Below, piece by piece: positions 13,336 to 23,742 of a stretch of DNA of 46,186 nt (positions within the stretch are counted from its first letter, which is position 1; the number at the start of each line of letters is the position of its first letter). The DNA lies in the NCBI GenBank assembly GCA_018398765.1, contig JAHBMJ010000530.1:1-46186 (forward strand). The letters are read 5' to 3'. The position numbers and the translations under genes are program-made. The stretch is from Chromera velia. Its lineage: Eukaryota > Sar > Chromeraceae. The notes below the pieces were generated by a model that had not been told where the DNA came from, did no database searches, and saw only the letters and a list, made by a program, of their open reading frames with translations.

Positions 13336-14027
13336 CGCGTAAGAAAAAGACAGAGAGAAAGAGAGAGAGAGCGTGCTCTTTTACACAGACAAACACGATC
13401 CCCCCTCTCTCCCGCAGACAGGCTCACGAGCACATGCACACATACAAATAGAGAGAGACGCAGAGAGACGTACGTCGGGATCCTGTCCAAGTCTTCCCAT
13501 CAGCGTCACTTTGTTCAGGGAGCGTTCGCTCTGCAGGCACCAGAAGAACAAGGCTTTTTCAGAAAAGAAGAGCCTGTTACTTTTCTCCTGCAGAGAGAGA
13601 GGTTGGTTCACTGGAGGAGACGGCAAAAGAGCGAAGCAAGAAAAAAAAAGGAAACGAAAAAGAAAAAAGAACCACCAGGTTCAGGGACGAACGCATACAT
13701 ACATACGAGGAGGAGATTGGAAAATAGACGCACGAGACATCACTGGAGCCGCGATTTGCAAAACCGTGACACTGAAACAGAAAGACGCACCATGAACAGT
13801 TTCGTGCCGGGTTCTCTGACCCTCCCCGTCTCCCTCTCCTCCGTTCCCTCGAAGTCTCCGTAGAAGGACCGGAGCCTGCTGGTTCTCGGAGACAAGAACG
13901 GAGACGGCCTCTGGGCAAGTAGCGTGAAGGAAAAGCCATGCACACAAGTCAAGGCACAAAGAGCTAAGCCTGCCCACAGGAGAGGAGGACCAGTCATTCT
14001 GCGACACCGTGACCTTTGTGGTGCCAT
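10698..14027 (-). CDS. Single-stranded-DNA-binding protein, plastid-type leader (7 exons)
   Basis: Bacterial/organelle-type SSB with an OB fold that coats single-stranded DNA during replication. Exons on the minus strand: 14027-13791, 13530-13474, 12830-12759, 12350-12262, 11896-11835, 11476-11328, 10940-10698; phases agree and yield 302 residues. Residues 1-31 look like a signal peptide (hydrophobic core LLWAGLALCALTCV), then a Ser/Arg/Pro-rich transit-like region beginning FSF. This suggests import into a complex plastid; a mitochondrial leader would normally lack the hydrophobic core. The OB domain starts at SLNKVTLMGRLGQDPD (residues 83-98), then LNLATSETWKDK, TEWHRVVVF, KLYVEGSLQTRKW and RFSTEVVL, all in family order. 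The tail is Gly/Ser-rich and ends QGQRRR; the acidic tip of bacterial SSBs is absent. A second ATG at 13997 would give 292 residues and a shorter, more typical signal peptide. The product name is firm, the plastid location inferred. Confidence 0.9.
11281..11320. repeat. (TGTC)n microsatellite in SSB intron 6
   Basis: About ten perfect tetranucleotide units lie just inside the intron donor end (minus strand) of the last SSB intron. Neighbouring introns carry other simple repeats: CA/CG runs at 10977-11024 and (GT)n at 13271-13331. Confidence 0.9.
12177..12293 (-). repeat. Duplicated exon-4 end and 5' splice site in SSB intron 4
   Basis: About 33 bases covering the end of SSB exon 4 and its donor (12261-12293) recur inside the following intron at 12177-12209 with one mismatch. 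In the copy the exon-like sequence is again followed by GT (GTGGGC; the real donor is GTGTGT). The two copies are separated by an inverted pair (GCATTTTCTTTCA at 12211-12223, TGAAAGAAAATGC at 12243-12255). Confidence 0.85.
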
Positions 14028-14494
14028 TTTGCCTGGGCAATCGCTTTCAATTTCCCCTATTCAATCTCAAGGGCAATCCACAGAAGTCTGATAAGCACTG
14101 ACCAGCTCAATCAGGAAACTCAACGCATCTCTGACATCACCCTATACCAGTCACTCAATCACTGGAGTGATTGACCGGAATGCATGGAGCCATCTCAGAC
14201 ATCTTTGCATGCGGCGGCGCGCCGCGCCCGGGTTCGTGTGGCGGCGCGCAGCATGACCACATAGCACGCGTGCCACGTCATCTCAAGCGCGCGTCACCAA
14301 ATTAACACAGACTCAGCGGCTGTGAAATTTTGTGAGATGTACACTTCAATGGCGCTGCAACATGCTGCAACCGGCTGCCGTCAGAGTCACGTGTATAAGA
14401 CAGTCGATCAAGGCGACACACACAGGTGCTCGATTCTTTGCTCCCATTACAGAGGAGTCTCGACTTGTCAAAACTCTGTTGCGAGGAAGCGGAA
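14028..14494. promoter_or_regulatory. Shared divergent upstream region of the SSB and hydratase genes
   Basis: The start codons of the SSB gene (-) and the hydratase gene (+) are under 500 bases apart, so both promoters and leaders must lie here unless unseen 5' exons exist. It holds a GC-rich self-complementary block at about 14210-14250 with repeated GGCGGCGCG. I see no clear TATA box. Bidirectional promoter function is inferred only from gene order. Confidence 0.4.
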
Positions 14495-15319
14495 ATGCCA
14501 AAGCCCGACAAGGTCAGTCTCATCAATTAACCCCCGTGGCTCCCTTCCCAGTCTTCCCTGGTCAAGGAGGAAACGGCATCTTTACCCTTCTCTGTGTCTT
14601 TTTTGTTGTTTCGCTCCCTTTCTTCCCCGCAGCGTTTGTTATTTTTTTTCTTGGTTTGCCGTCCCAGAAAAGGTGAGGCGGCAGAGCCGTCTCCTTCCAT
14701 TCAGATCGAGAGAGAAGTGTGCAAGAAAACATACTCGTAAATTTCTTCGAAGGCAACTGGCCCCATTTGATTTTGCACATCTTCGTGTTATACCCCTGCT
14801 TCGGTGATACGACGGGAGAGAGCTGTGGAGGGTCGATGGGGTGAGCGACACTGAAGGGAGCATGGACACAAGGGAAGCCAAAAATAAAAAATCAACACAC
14901 GTTCAAGGAAGCGACCTGTCTGAACCTCTATATTTTCCCCTTCTCTTTATCCTGCTTCATTTCGCTCCCTTCCCCCCTCCTGGTCGATCTTGCTCGCTTT
15001 CCAGGTGATTCCCTCCGAGTGCGCGGGATACTCCGTCGGTGAGACGACTGCCAGCTACGGTCCCAAGGATGTGATGCTGTACGCCCTGGGCCTGGGCGTC
15101 TCCACCGACCCTCTGGACCCTCTGGACCTGAAGTTCACGTACGAGAACGCTGAAGACTTCGCCCCTCTGCCCTCCTTTGCCGTTGTGCTGAGCTCCTTCG
15201 AGGATCTCTTCGGAGCCTTGACGGCCTGCCCGGGACTCCCGGAGTTCAATCCCATGATGCTCCTCCATGGGGAAGAGAAGGTGAGCAGAGATTGCCTCTC
15301 TCTCTCATTCTCTCTCCCC

Positions 15320-15383
<64 letters not shown>

Positions 15384-17709
15384 CAGAGAGAAGAGGTAGA
15401 GAGAGAGAGAGAGTCTCTTGTTGCCCTTTCAGATGGAACCCTGCACCGTTGAATCAGCGGGTTGACTGTGAGATCAATCAGTCACCAGACCCGCCCTTCC
15501 TTGCCCCACCCCCCACCGGAGCGGACCTCTCTCTCTCGTCTCTATTCTATAGAACAGCCACCACACGAACACAGAGCATGGAGAAGAAGCACGGTTCTGC
15601 GAGCATGTGTTTCTCCCTTCCTCCGTTCATGTGCACTCTGTTCAAGTCTTACTTGATCGACCTACTCTCGCAGGTGACTCTGTTCAAGTCGTTGGAGCCC
15701 GAGGCCGCTCTTGTCCACAAGGCCTCGATCAAGAACGTTTACGACAAGGGAAGCGGGGCTCTGCTGGTGGTCGTTGTGGAGTCGTTTGAACAGGACAGCG
15801 GGGAGAAAGTCAGTGAGGGAACGGTGAGGGTACAGCCGGGAAGGTTGGACGGGCAGGTCCACATAGGGCTCTCCTTTTTTGTGAGTGTGTGTCAGCCCAT
15901 CCATCGCCCTGTTATGACTTTTTGGTTCTGCTGTGAATGGATGAAATTGTCTCCTCTGTATCTGCTCTTTCTGTCTGTGCACGGGCTTGCGTTTCTGCAT
16001 GCATGTGGCAGTGAATCTGCGCGTCGCATGTTATTGTACACATGACTTTATTGAGTGAGTCATTCATTTTTCTTTCTGTCCACTTTCTCATTCGAGAACT
16101 GACGCTTTTTGGAGATGTTGCTCGCTTAATTGTCGAGTTGATCAACTAATTGCAGGTGTTGATGCTACATGCTGCCTGCGTTCACGTGTGCATGCCTGCT
16201 GTAACTTCTTCATGTGCGGCTGTTGTTGAAGAAGGAGCTCGAACTCCTTTGATTGACTGGATGGATGGATGGATGGATGGTTCCATTTTCTTCTTCTGTC
16301 TGTCTCCATTCATTCTTTCAGGTCTGCGCACTTGAGCATTCACTGTTCATCAGAGGCATCGGGGGCTTTGGAGGAGACAAGGGCCCCGCCCCTGCGTCCA
16401 ACAAACCGCCGAAAAGGGTCCCGGACGCGGTGTTCAAGAAAGAGACTTCAGCAAACCAGGCTCTCATCTACAGACTCTCTGGAGACATGAATCCCCTCCA
16501 CGCAGGTCGGTCTTGGTCGGCCAGTCAGATTCTTTCATCCACTGCTCATGCATTCAACCGCCTTCCCTTCCCTTCCCTCCCCGTCCCTTTTCTTCTCTTC
16601 TGTAGGTCAGAATGTATCGAGGAAGCCTGGCAGGGTGATGAATGTGTGTTTCCCTGAAGCTCTCTCCCATGCATGATAGTGAACCCGCTCCGGTGACTCA
16701 CTCTCTTTTCTGCATGGGGACACTCGCGTTTTCTCAGTCTGCAAGCTGTCGTGTGGTGTTCCTTCCGCGCGCGCGCACACACACACACACACCTCGATGG
16801 ATCGATCCTTTACTTCTTCCCCGCATCCATGCACACGCAGACCCCAACATGGCCGCCATGGGGGGCTTCGACAAGCCGATCTTGCACGGTCTTTGTTTCT
16901 TCGGCATCGCCACTCACGGAGTCGTCAGGGAGATGTGCGAGAATGACCCGTCCAGAGTTCTGTCGGTGGAGGGAAGGTCAGGCTGGCAATCTCGCAGTCA
17001 GAAGACAACTTTCACACAGTTTTCAACACACAGTCATCTTTAACGACACGCAAACAAAAACTCACTCACAACGCGACACACAGCTTGCCTGTCGAATGCC
17101 AAGATGGAGAAAAGAAGAAAAGAAAAGAGCAACGAAGCGGTCTGTATTGTTTTCCGTCTCTTCAGCTCTCCGGACTCTCTTCTTTGTCTGACGACTTTGC
17201 GGGATTCCCTCGCTCCTTCCTTCCTTCCTTTCTACCTCTCTGCCGGAACGAAGAAGAGGCGTGCCGGGATGTCACTGATTCAGAAAAGCTGGTATCTGTT
17301 TTTGTGTGTCTTTATTCATGACAGCCATACGACGCCATCATACCGTGAACGGTGGTTCAACGACTCTGAGTCAGGTAGGTGTATAGGGATGTCTCAGCCT
17401 TCGTGAGAATCGAGTGAACAAGAAAAGGGATGTATTTGAACATGCAAGCGTGTCCGTGTGCATTCACTCGTATGTCTATCTGCATGTGCATGTGTTCTAT
17501 GGGAGCGCGTAGATGAATATGTGTGTGTATCTAATTCCACGTGGGCATGCAGATTTGCTTCTCCCGTTCTTCCGGGAGACCCGCTGAGGGTTGAGATGTG
17601 GAAAGAGGGGGGCAGGGTGCTCTTCCAGGTGGTCAACGAGAGGACCAACAAAGTGTCTCTTGCCAACGGAGCAGTGGCACTGAGGGGACCCTCTCAGTCT
17701 TCTCTGTGA
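14495..17709 (+). CDS. Peroxisomal-type 2-enoyl-CoA hydratase 2 (MaoC family, 6 exons)
   Basis: Hydrates trans-2-enoyl-CoA to (R)-3-hydroxyacyl-CoA in beta-oxidation. Exons 14495-14512, 15005-15280, 15674-15808, 16322-16505, 16841-16976, 17553-17709 join in phase to give 301 residues from a six-codon first exon (MPKPDK). Hydratase-2 features run in order: SYGPKDVMLYALGLG near residue 25, FTYENAEDFAPLPSFAV near 55, LFIRGIGGFGG (151-161), then the catalytic signature YRLSGDMNPLHADP with Asp198 and His203, and GFDKPILHGL. It corresponds to the C-terminal hydratase unit of HSD17B4/Fox2, without the dehydrogenase or SCP2 domains, like plant ECH2. The C-terminus Ser-Ser-Leu is a plausible PTS1 peroxisomal signal. 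For exon 3 I chose the GTCAGT donor after 15808 because DSGEKVCALEHSLF fits the family; a donor near 15822 is also in phase. Confidence 0.92.
15323..15382 (+). repeat. (GT)n microsatellite in hydratase intron 2
   Basis: A long GT run sits about 45 bases downstream of the exon 2 donor, between CT-rich and GA-rich stretches. It reads open in one frame (poly Cys-Val) but is intronic in the supported gene model. Confidence 0.9.
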
Positions 17710-18586
17710 TGTCATTGATGAACCGGGACTGAATCCCTTCTGTTTTTCTTTTTTTTTTTAGAGAGAGAGAATAAGTGCCCACCCCAATGGCACGTGGCAG
17801 CTTACATTTTCGGGAGGAACGTGTTATTGTCACAGATCCATCGACGGATTGAGAGTGTGTGTCAAACGCCTCCCTCTTTTTCGCATCTTGAATTGCCAGT
17901 GCATGATTTGAGTGATTGAAGAGAGTAAAACAAATCAACGAAAAATTAATTGAGAGAGATATATGAAAAGGCAATAAGAGCACATTGAATCTATATACCA
18001 ATCTCCTTGAATGATTATTTCTCTTATATTAGCTCTAATAAATTGGATCTAGCATATAATGACTTGTTAATAGGTTTACATAGTGTATGCTCTAGTGGTA
18101 GTGACTAGTGCGGTATAGTACCGCTGACCTAGCTGCTGATAATGAATAATATTAATTGACTTAGGCGTTGGAGTACGTTGGAGCCGAGCTTTTGTTAGAA
18201 TTGTTACTCACCTAGTTACTCACTAGGTTACTCAATTGTACATATCGGATGATATCGCGGGGCAAGCCGGAACATTATCCTATCTTATAGATTCCTATAC
18301 GTTTTAAGAAAATTTTTAGATTTAAAAAAAATGGAGGGTAGATTGATCGAAAGTCGATCGTCATTCCCTAAAAAATTTTGGTGACCCTATAGCTATAGTG
18401 GTCTAGATAGTGGTTAATAGTGGTAATCATTCTACATAAAGTTTTAGATCATAGTTTAAACAATATTGAATACAATATAAATGCTAGAAGTAATGCTAGA
18501 AACGTGTTCTCCACCATGCTGGCCACCAATGGCCCGGCCACCATGCAGCCATTTTAAAATGATTTTTTATGCTAGAACTAGCCTAA

Positions 18587-18622
18587 AAGCGCTTCTAGCT
18601 AGAACTAGTTCTAGAAGCGCTT
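18587..18622. repeat. Inverted repeat, 12-bp perfect arms
   Basis: AAGCGCTTCTAG at 18587-18598 is the exact reverse complement of 18611-18622, with a 12-base spacer itself built of CTAG-type words. It lies in the AT-rich intergenic block and may be an end of degenerate mobile DNA. Confidence 0.85.
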
Positions 18623-20553
18623 ACTAAGACCTTTCTAAGACAGTAACAGGACTTTCCCCCCCTCCAAAGAGTCCAAACCACCTGCATGTTGCTACAGTCT
18701 GCGTCGCACAGTATCAAAACACAGTCCGTATTTGCACTGCGGACTATCAAGTCGGTCCGCCCCAGCGACTTCCATCGACCATCAAAAATCCTGTAGTATC
18801 ATGGACGTCTATCACTCGACTGTACTATATAGGCAATGTAGGCATGCAAAGGTAAAAGAGCGAGGCTAGGAGCGAGGACGAATACAACGAGAGAAGCAGG
18901 AAAAGCCTTACGCTTGGGGGAAAAAGAGTCGAACGAATTGAAAACGAAGCGACCCAACACTGGCCCAACAGTGGTCGTCGCAGCTTCGTTCCCTACAAAA
19001 CTCTCCCCCATCTACCCTCCCTGCCCCCCTTTAAATTTACGAAACAGAAACAGAAGAGCACACGCGCATCCTTTGTGTGATGAGGTGGACAGTCATCTCC
19101 TAGTTGCGTTGCCCTCTGTCTGTCTGGACTGCCTTCTGCTCCTGCACAAGGCCGAACGTGAAGAAAGCGCCCCATTCCTCCTGTCCTTCCTTCTTCAAAC
19201 AGAGGTTTTCAACAGAAGACCTTCTCGTTCGTTTCTTTCCACCCCCACACTTTCTTTCTTTCTGTCGCATTTGATTCCTTTCCTCCCGACCGAGAAGGCA
19301 GAGAGAAACACCTAGACTGCCTTGAGTCAGGACTTAGTCATAGAATAATTAAGAAGTGCTTTGGCAGGCAAAGAGAGGGACGAAGCAGAAAAGGTACATC
19401 AAAGCCATCATGCGAGACAAACACACAACATTCTACATTAGAAATCTCAAAGATGTTTCCATTCATCTTGATACCACACTCTTCGCGGCTTTCTGTCCAA
19501 CCTTCTCCCCCCAAGAAGAAAAGACCTCCAGTGCTTGCTGAGCTGTGAGAGGTTTTACACACGTACGATCGTATACCAAGTCGAATGAGAAGGCACAAAT
19601 GTCTCTCTGGATCACAACATTCTCTCCAGCTTCCTTCTTGGACAGAGGAAGAGACAGCACCACCTCTGACTTTGTTCTACCCCCCCCTAAATTCCCGTCT
19701 CACGTTGCTTCACCATCCGCTCTCGCTGGCACCACGTCTCGCCCCCATGTGCCTTGCAGCAGCGACGGTAGGTGAAGAAATCTCAGGTCGGATGCAAAAG
19801 AGGAGAGCATATGGTCAGATACTGATGTAAAGATACAGACACGAGGCACACACACACACACACCCACACACAGAGCAATCAAGCGTCTCCTTCGAGGTTT
19901 GGTGTCTGCACGCGGCGACGGGCACCTTGGTGGACAGCGACGCCACCGCACCACCCTATTTTCTCAGCCCCTGACGCCCGCCCGGCCCGGCATGCAGGAT
20001 GCATGTGCATGCATGAACGTTCCTATGCATACCGTGGATGAGTGAGACAGGCGGGGAGGGGGGGTTAGATTAGATATGGAAAGGAAGCAGGCGAGTTGTT
20101 CCGGAACGACAAAATAATAACAAAAAGAGGAAAAGCTCTACAGCTCTTTCCGTTTCCCCAGACAAACGAGTCCTCGACAAATTGCAGCGGTAAGGATCGC
20201 ACAGAAAACGCTGAGAACGCCTTTTCTTCTAACTGCATGACTGACTGAATTGACTGCGAAGAATCCACTCTGGAAACGGCAAACAGTACATGCAAGCAAA
20301 CAATTCAAAAAACAAGACCCAGATACACATGTGTAACGTCCCCTCCTCTCACTCCCCATCATCGACTTGCTTGTGTTCTTTTGTTTTCTTTAGCCAACCC
20401 AGAGGTGACTTCAATACCGCAAGAACGCATTGACAAGGCAAAGGGGAGAGCACTCAGTCGTCTTGTGCAGAGGAAAATTGAAGGAGGACGATTAAATAAA
20501 TGTAGGAAGAAACAGAACGATGAGGCAGTGAATTGCAAAGGGAAAACGAGAAG

Positions 20554-20591
<38 letters not shown>

Positions 20592-21240
20592 ACACACACA
20601 CACACACAGAGAGAGAGACACACACACACACGACGGTGTATTTCACAATCTGTTGGCGATCTGAGTTTTTGTCAATTGTTGTGCTCCGTCTGTTGATTTT
20701 TCTTTTGAAAAGAACCCACCAACAAGCCCACCACGGAGCCCACCTCTCACACAGCCACCAGAGGCGCTCCTAGGGGTCTCTAAGACACAGACCCCCGGCT
20801 TGAATAGGCAATTGTTTTGTATTGATGTGTGCTTTTGCATTCCTGAGTGATGTCATGTTTTGCAAATGGTGGACCACGGACGCTCACAGCCGACACACGT
20901 TTCCTGCTTCTTCCCTCCACCTTCTCATGTACACAAACAGACAGACAGACAGACAAAGAGAAGCATATACATACACAAGAGCACAGGAGATCCGGCTACT
21001 CTCTACGGTTAATTGTCTCCGTGCTCAGGAAAAGGCTACGCGTGCGCATTTCTTTTGCATTGTCAGACTGACGTAGGAAAGGAAAGGAGAGAGCTGCAGA
21101 AAAAACGTTATCCCTCACGGCATTGCAAGAAAGACTGGGGGGGGGGGCAGGGGAGGGAGAGAGAGAGTCTGTCTCTCATCACGCCCCAGTGACTGTCCCA
21201 CTCCCTTACATCGTTTCCGTTTCTCCTCTCGTACTGCATG

Positions 21241-21360
21241 CATGTCCCCTTTCCTTTCCTTTCCTCCCCTTTCCTTTCCTTTCCTTTCCTTTCCTTTCCT
21301 TTCCTTTCCTTTCCTGTCCTTTCCTCCCCTTTCCTTTCCTTTCGTTTCGTTTCCTTTCCT
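21241..21360 (+). repeat. (TTTCC)n pentanucleotide satellite
   Basis: More than twenty TTTCC units with a few TCC and TTTCG variants. The frame across it encodes only Phe/Pro/Leu/Ser repeats and is not a gene. Confidence 0.93.
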
Positions 21361-21724
21361 AGGAAGATAACTCCCCTTACCTCCCTAGGCTCTCCTCCGC
21401 TACCCTCACAGAGAGCTACGGTGAAGCTGCCCGACTTTTCACTTCCTTTTTCCTGCCGCCGTTCCTGTCCTCACATCATTCCTCGTCTCTCTCCTCCTCC
21501 ACCCCTGCAGCAGGCAACCCAAGAAGAAGGGAGGGAGGGAGAGAGGGAGGGCAACATGTAGTACAGCTCCAGACTGTCAGTCAGTCGGTGAATGAGATGA
21601 CAGCAGAGGAGAAAAGAAAAAAGAGGAGCAGAAAGGAAGGACAGCAAAAGGCAGGATCTAAACAGGTCAGTCGCTCACTTCAAAAGTTCTGAATGAGGAG
21701 AGGTCTCTGCTTCTTTCTTGTAAA

Positions 21725-22723
21725 TCAATTCTTTTTTTTTTCTTCTTCTTTTTTCGCCAGGGCGTTCCTGTGGCTGATCTTCCTGCCTTCTCTCGGAACT
21801 TCACTTGAGTCTTTTTGCCTCTCTGGAGAAAAATACATGAAGAAAAACTTGAGCGAGGAAGCAAGCAAGCAAACAAACGAGACGCTGTGACAATTCGAGA
21901 AAGAACAAAATCACAACTTTCATTCCTCTTACACCCATTGACAGTCTTCCACTTTCCTCTTCTTGCTTCCCTACACCACAACATGCCAACGAAAGAAAGT
22001 AAATGGCTGGTTCGGGGGAACAGAAATGAAATGAAAAGAGCGGAAAATTCAGGGGATTCACTGACCGAAGGAGCTCCAGGAATCCATCGCCGCAGAGGAC
22101 GAAGAGGCTGGCATTGACCCGCAGGTGGTTTCTTCAGTCCGCACCACTGTGTCATCGAAACCGCCTGCGGGAAATCCTACTGGTCCCACAACAAAATTCA
22201 CCTCGGTGTCGTCATCCAGATGAGGGAACGGCGGGGGGGAAAGCATAGAAGGATGCGGAGCCAAGGGCACAGGCACGTCCTGGAGATGGAGACGGTTGGC
22301 ATTTCCACCTTCCGAAGCGCCTTCGCGTGTTGGAAGGAGGGAAATATCAAGAAGGAAAGGAAGTCTCTCGCGCATTCTTTCGATGCGCCTTCGACGCGCA
22401 CCCCTTTCCCCGTCTTGTGCAACACTTTCTTGCCCGCTTTGCATTCTTTGGCGGTTATTCAGAAAGCGTGAATTCTGCACGGGACCGAGAACGACTGTCT
22501 GGGTGACTAGAGAAATCACTCTCGGGCGGTGAAGAGCGCAGGTGGGAGAGACTCTGTGCACCTCTTCTGGGGTTGCTCGTCGCATAGGAACTACAGGTTG
22601 GTCCGGGAAATCCATGATGAGGCATCGACCACAATCGCACACCATTTCAGAGGAAGTGGGTGCGGGGGAAGGGTTCGCGACTTCACGAGCCCACTCCGGA
22701 GTCTCAGGAAAAGTTGACGACAT
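21725..22723 (-). CDS. Hypothetical protein (2 exons)
   Basis: I do not recognise this protein. Exon 1 (22723-22066) starts with ATG and is open for 219 codons. A GTCAGT donor at 22065 joins in phase to an acceptor before 21822. Exon 2 (21822-21725) ends in a Lys/Glu-rich tail and TGA, giving 251 residues. The first part has a Cys pair (CDCGRC near residue 30). The middle is basic (GARRRRIERMRERL), followed by a Pro-rich acidic segment (PPPFPHLDDDTEVNF) and a Ser-rich end. No signal peptide or membrane segment is evident. It could have further 3' exons toward 19463 if exon 2 is spliced again. Supported only by frame length, start codon and splice consensus. Confidence 0.4.
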
Positions 22724-23742
22724 CCTTCACTTGCTCGAAAAAATCTCGTCTCAGCAGTAAAGAAGAGAGGAAACACCGCTGACCGGCTCGTTCGTTTCAA
22801 CTTGAGTATCTCCACCGTCTTTACAGCCCCCCTTGCTTGACCACTGAAGCACAATCTATCCTGATGCTCTCCTAAGCAAGCAAGTAAATAAAAGCAAGAC
22901 AAGACTCCACTCAAGCCTTGTCTGCCTCCACTTCACATCCCTTCAAGTACATGGAAGACACTTGATTCAAAGGCTGACTTCCCTTCCTTCTTCCTCCATT
23001 CGCCATGCACCTAAGCAGCACCTTCTGGAGCCAAGAGTACAGATCGACTGCCCAGGCCGGGATAGGCCGGGTGAATCGGGATGATGATGGGATGATGATC
23101 AGAAATTTCATGAAATTCATTGAAATTCCGTCTCTGCGGGTTTTTTTTTGTGTCCCGTGGCATGCCGTGGCCCACGGCCGAGCCATGCCGAGCCTTGCCG
23201 AGCCAAAAGCCTGCATGCAGCATGCACCGGCCCAATTTGGCGGCATCATTGGCCCGGAAAGCGAAGCTGAGAGGGCACTTAACAAAAATTGCACACACGT
23301 CGCCTGATCGACGTTGACAGGAAGATCTGACGCACGCCAAGCAGGGCCCCGGAAAGACATTTCGCACTTACCAAATTTAAAGCAGGGGCAAGAAGAATTA
23401 ATTTCGCTTTCCGGGCCATTCGGAGTGCGTCAGATCGATCGGCGGGAAGATGTGGCGTGAAGTTTGTCGATCGTTATGCGACATTGAGTATGTCAGAGTG
23501 TGTGAGCGACACCCTTGCATGCTGCAATCAATGAGAGTTGTCTGCTGTCCATTAGCCACAGCTTTTCTGATTACGGTCTGTGAGCGCGCCTGCACCTAAA
23601 CCTGGAACGAGTGATACCTCCTGGAGCCGATTTTTGTTCCTCTGTCTCGACACACAGGAGTACGTCGAGTTCGATTTTACAATTTTAGACTCCAAATTTC
23701 TCACTCCGTGAGTCAGATTAAGGAGGAGCAGAAACAAGGAGC
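22724..23742. other. Intergenic region with interleaved inverted arms
   Basis: This lies between the starts of the divergent hypothetical gene (-) and the two-membrane-segment gene (+). It contains two pairs of complementary arms in A-B-A'-B' order: 23251-23265 with 23403-23417 (15 of 15) and 23324-23335 with 23426-23437 (12 of 12). The 450-base minus-strand frame at 22911-23360 overlaps these arms and shows no recognisable domain. Confidence 0.6.

Larger units (their letters stand above)
17710..21724. other. Long stretch without a firmly supported gene
   Basis: About 17900-18640 is AT-rich, with a perfect GCGGTA/TACCGC hairpin at 18111-18125 and a longer inverted repeat at 18587-18622. At 18799-19011 (-) an ATG-started 70-codon frame has a hydrophobic segment. 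At 19463-19663 (-) a 66-codon frame with protein-like composition ends in TGA and could be a terminal exon. At 20395-20550 (+) a frame follows a good acceptor (TTTCTTTAG) and reads ANPEVTSIPQERIDKAKGRA. (CA)n runs lie at 20555-20632 and a TTTCC satellite at 21241-21360. I could not join any of these into a phase-consistent gene. Confidence 0.5.

Noticed and set aside
13082..13490. Cys-Val and Thr-His repeat frames, also at 10960-11263, 15300-15420, 20381-20646 and 28057-28150
   Set aside because: These are translations of (GT)n/(CA)n microsatellites, several inside introns of the SSB and hydratase genes.
17085..17406. Extra exon in the hydratase between 16976 and 17553
   Set aside because: Direct splicing 16976 to 17553 gives SVEGRFASPVLPG, which fits the family without insertion and keeps phase.
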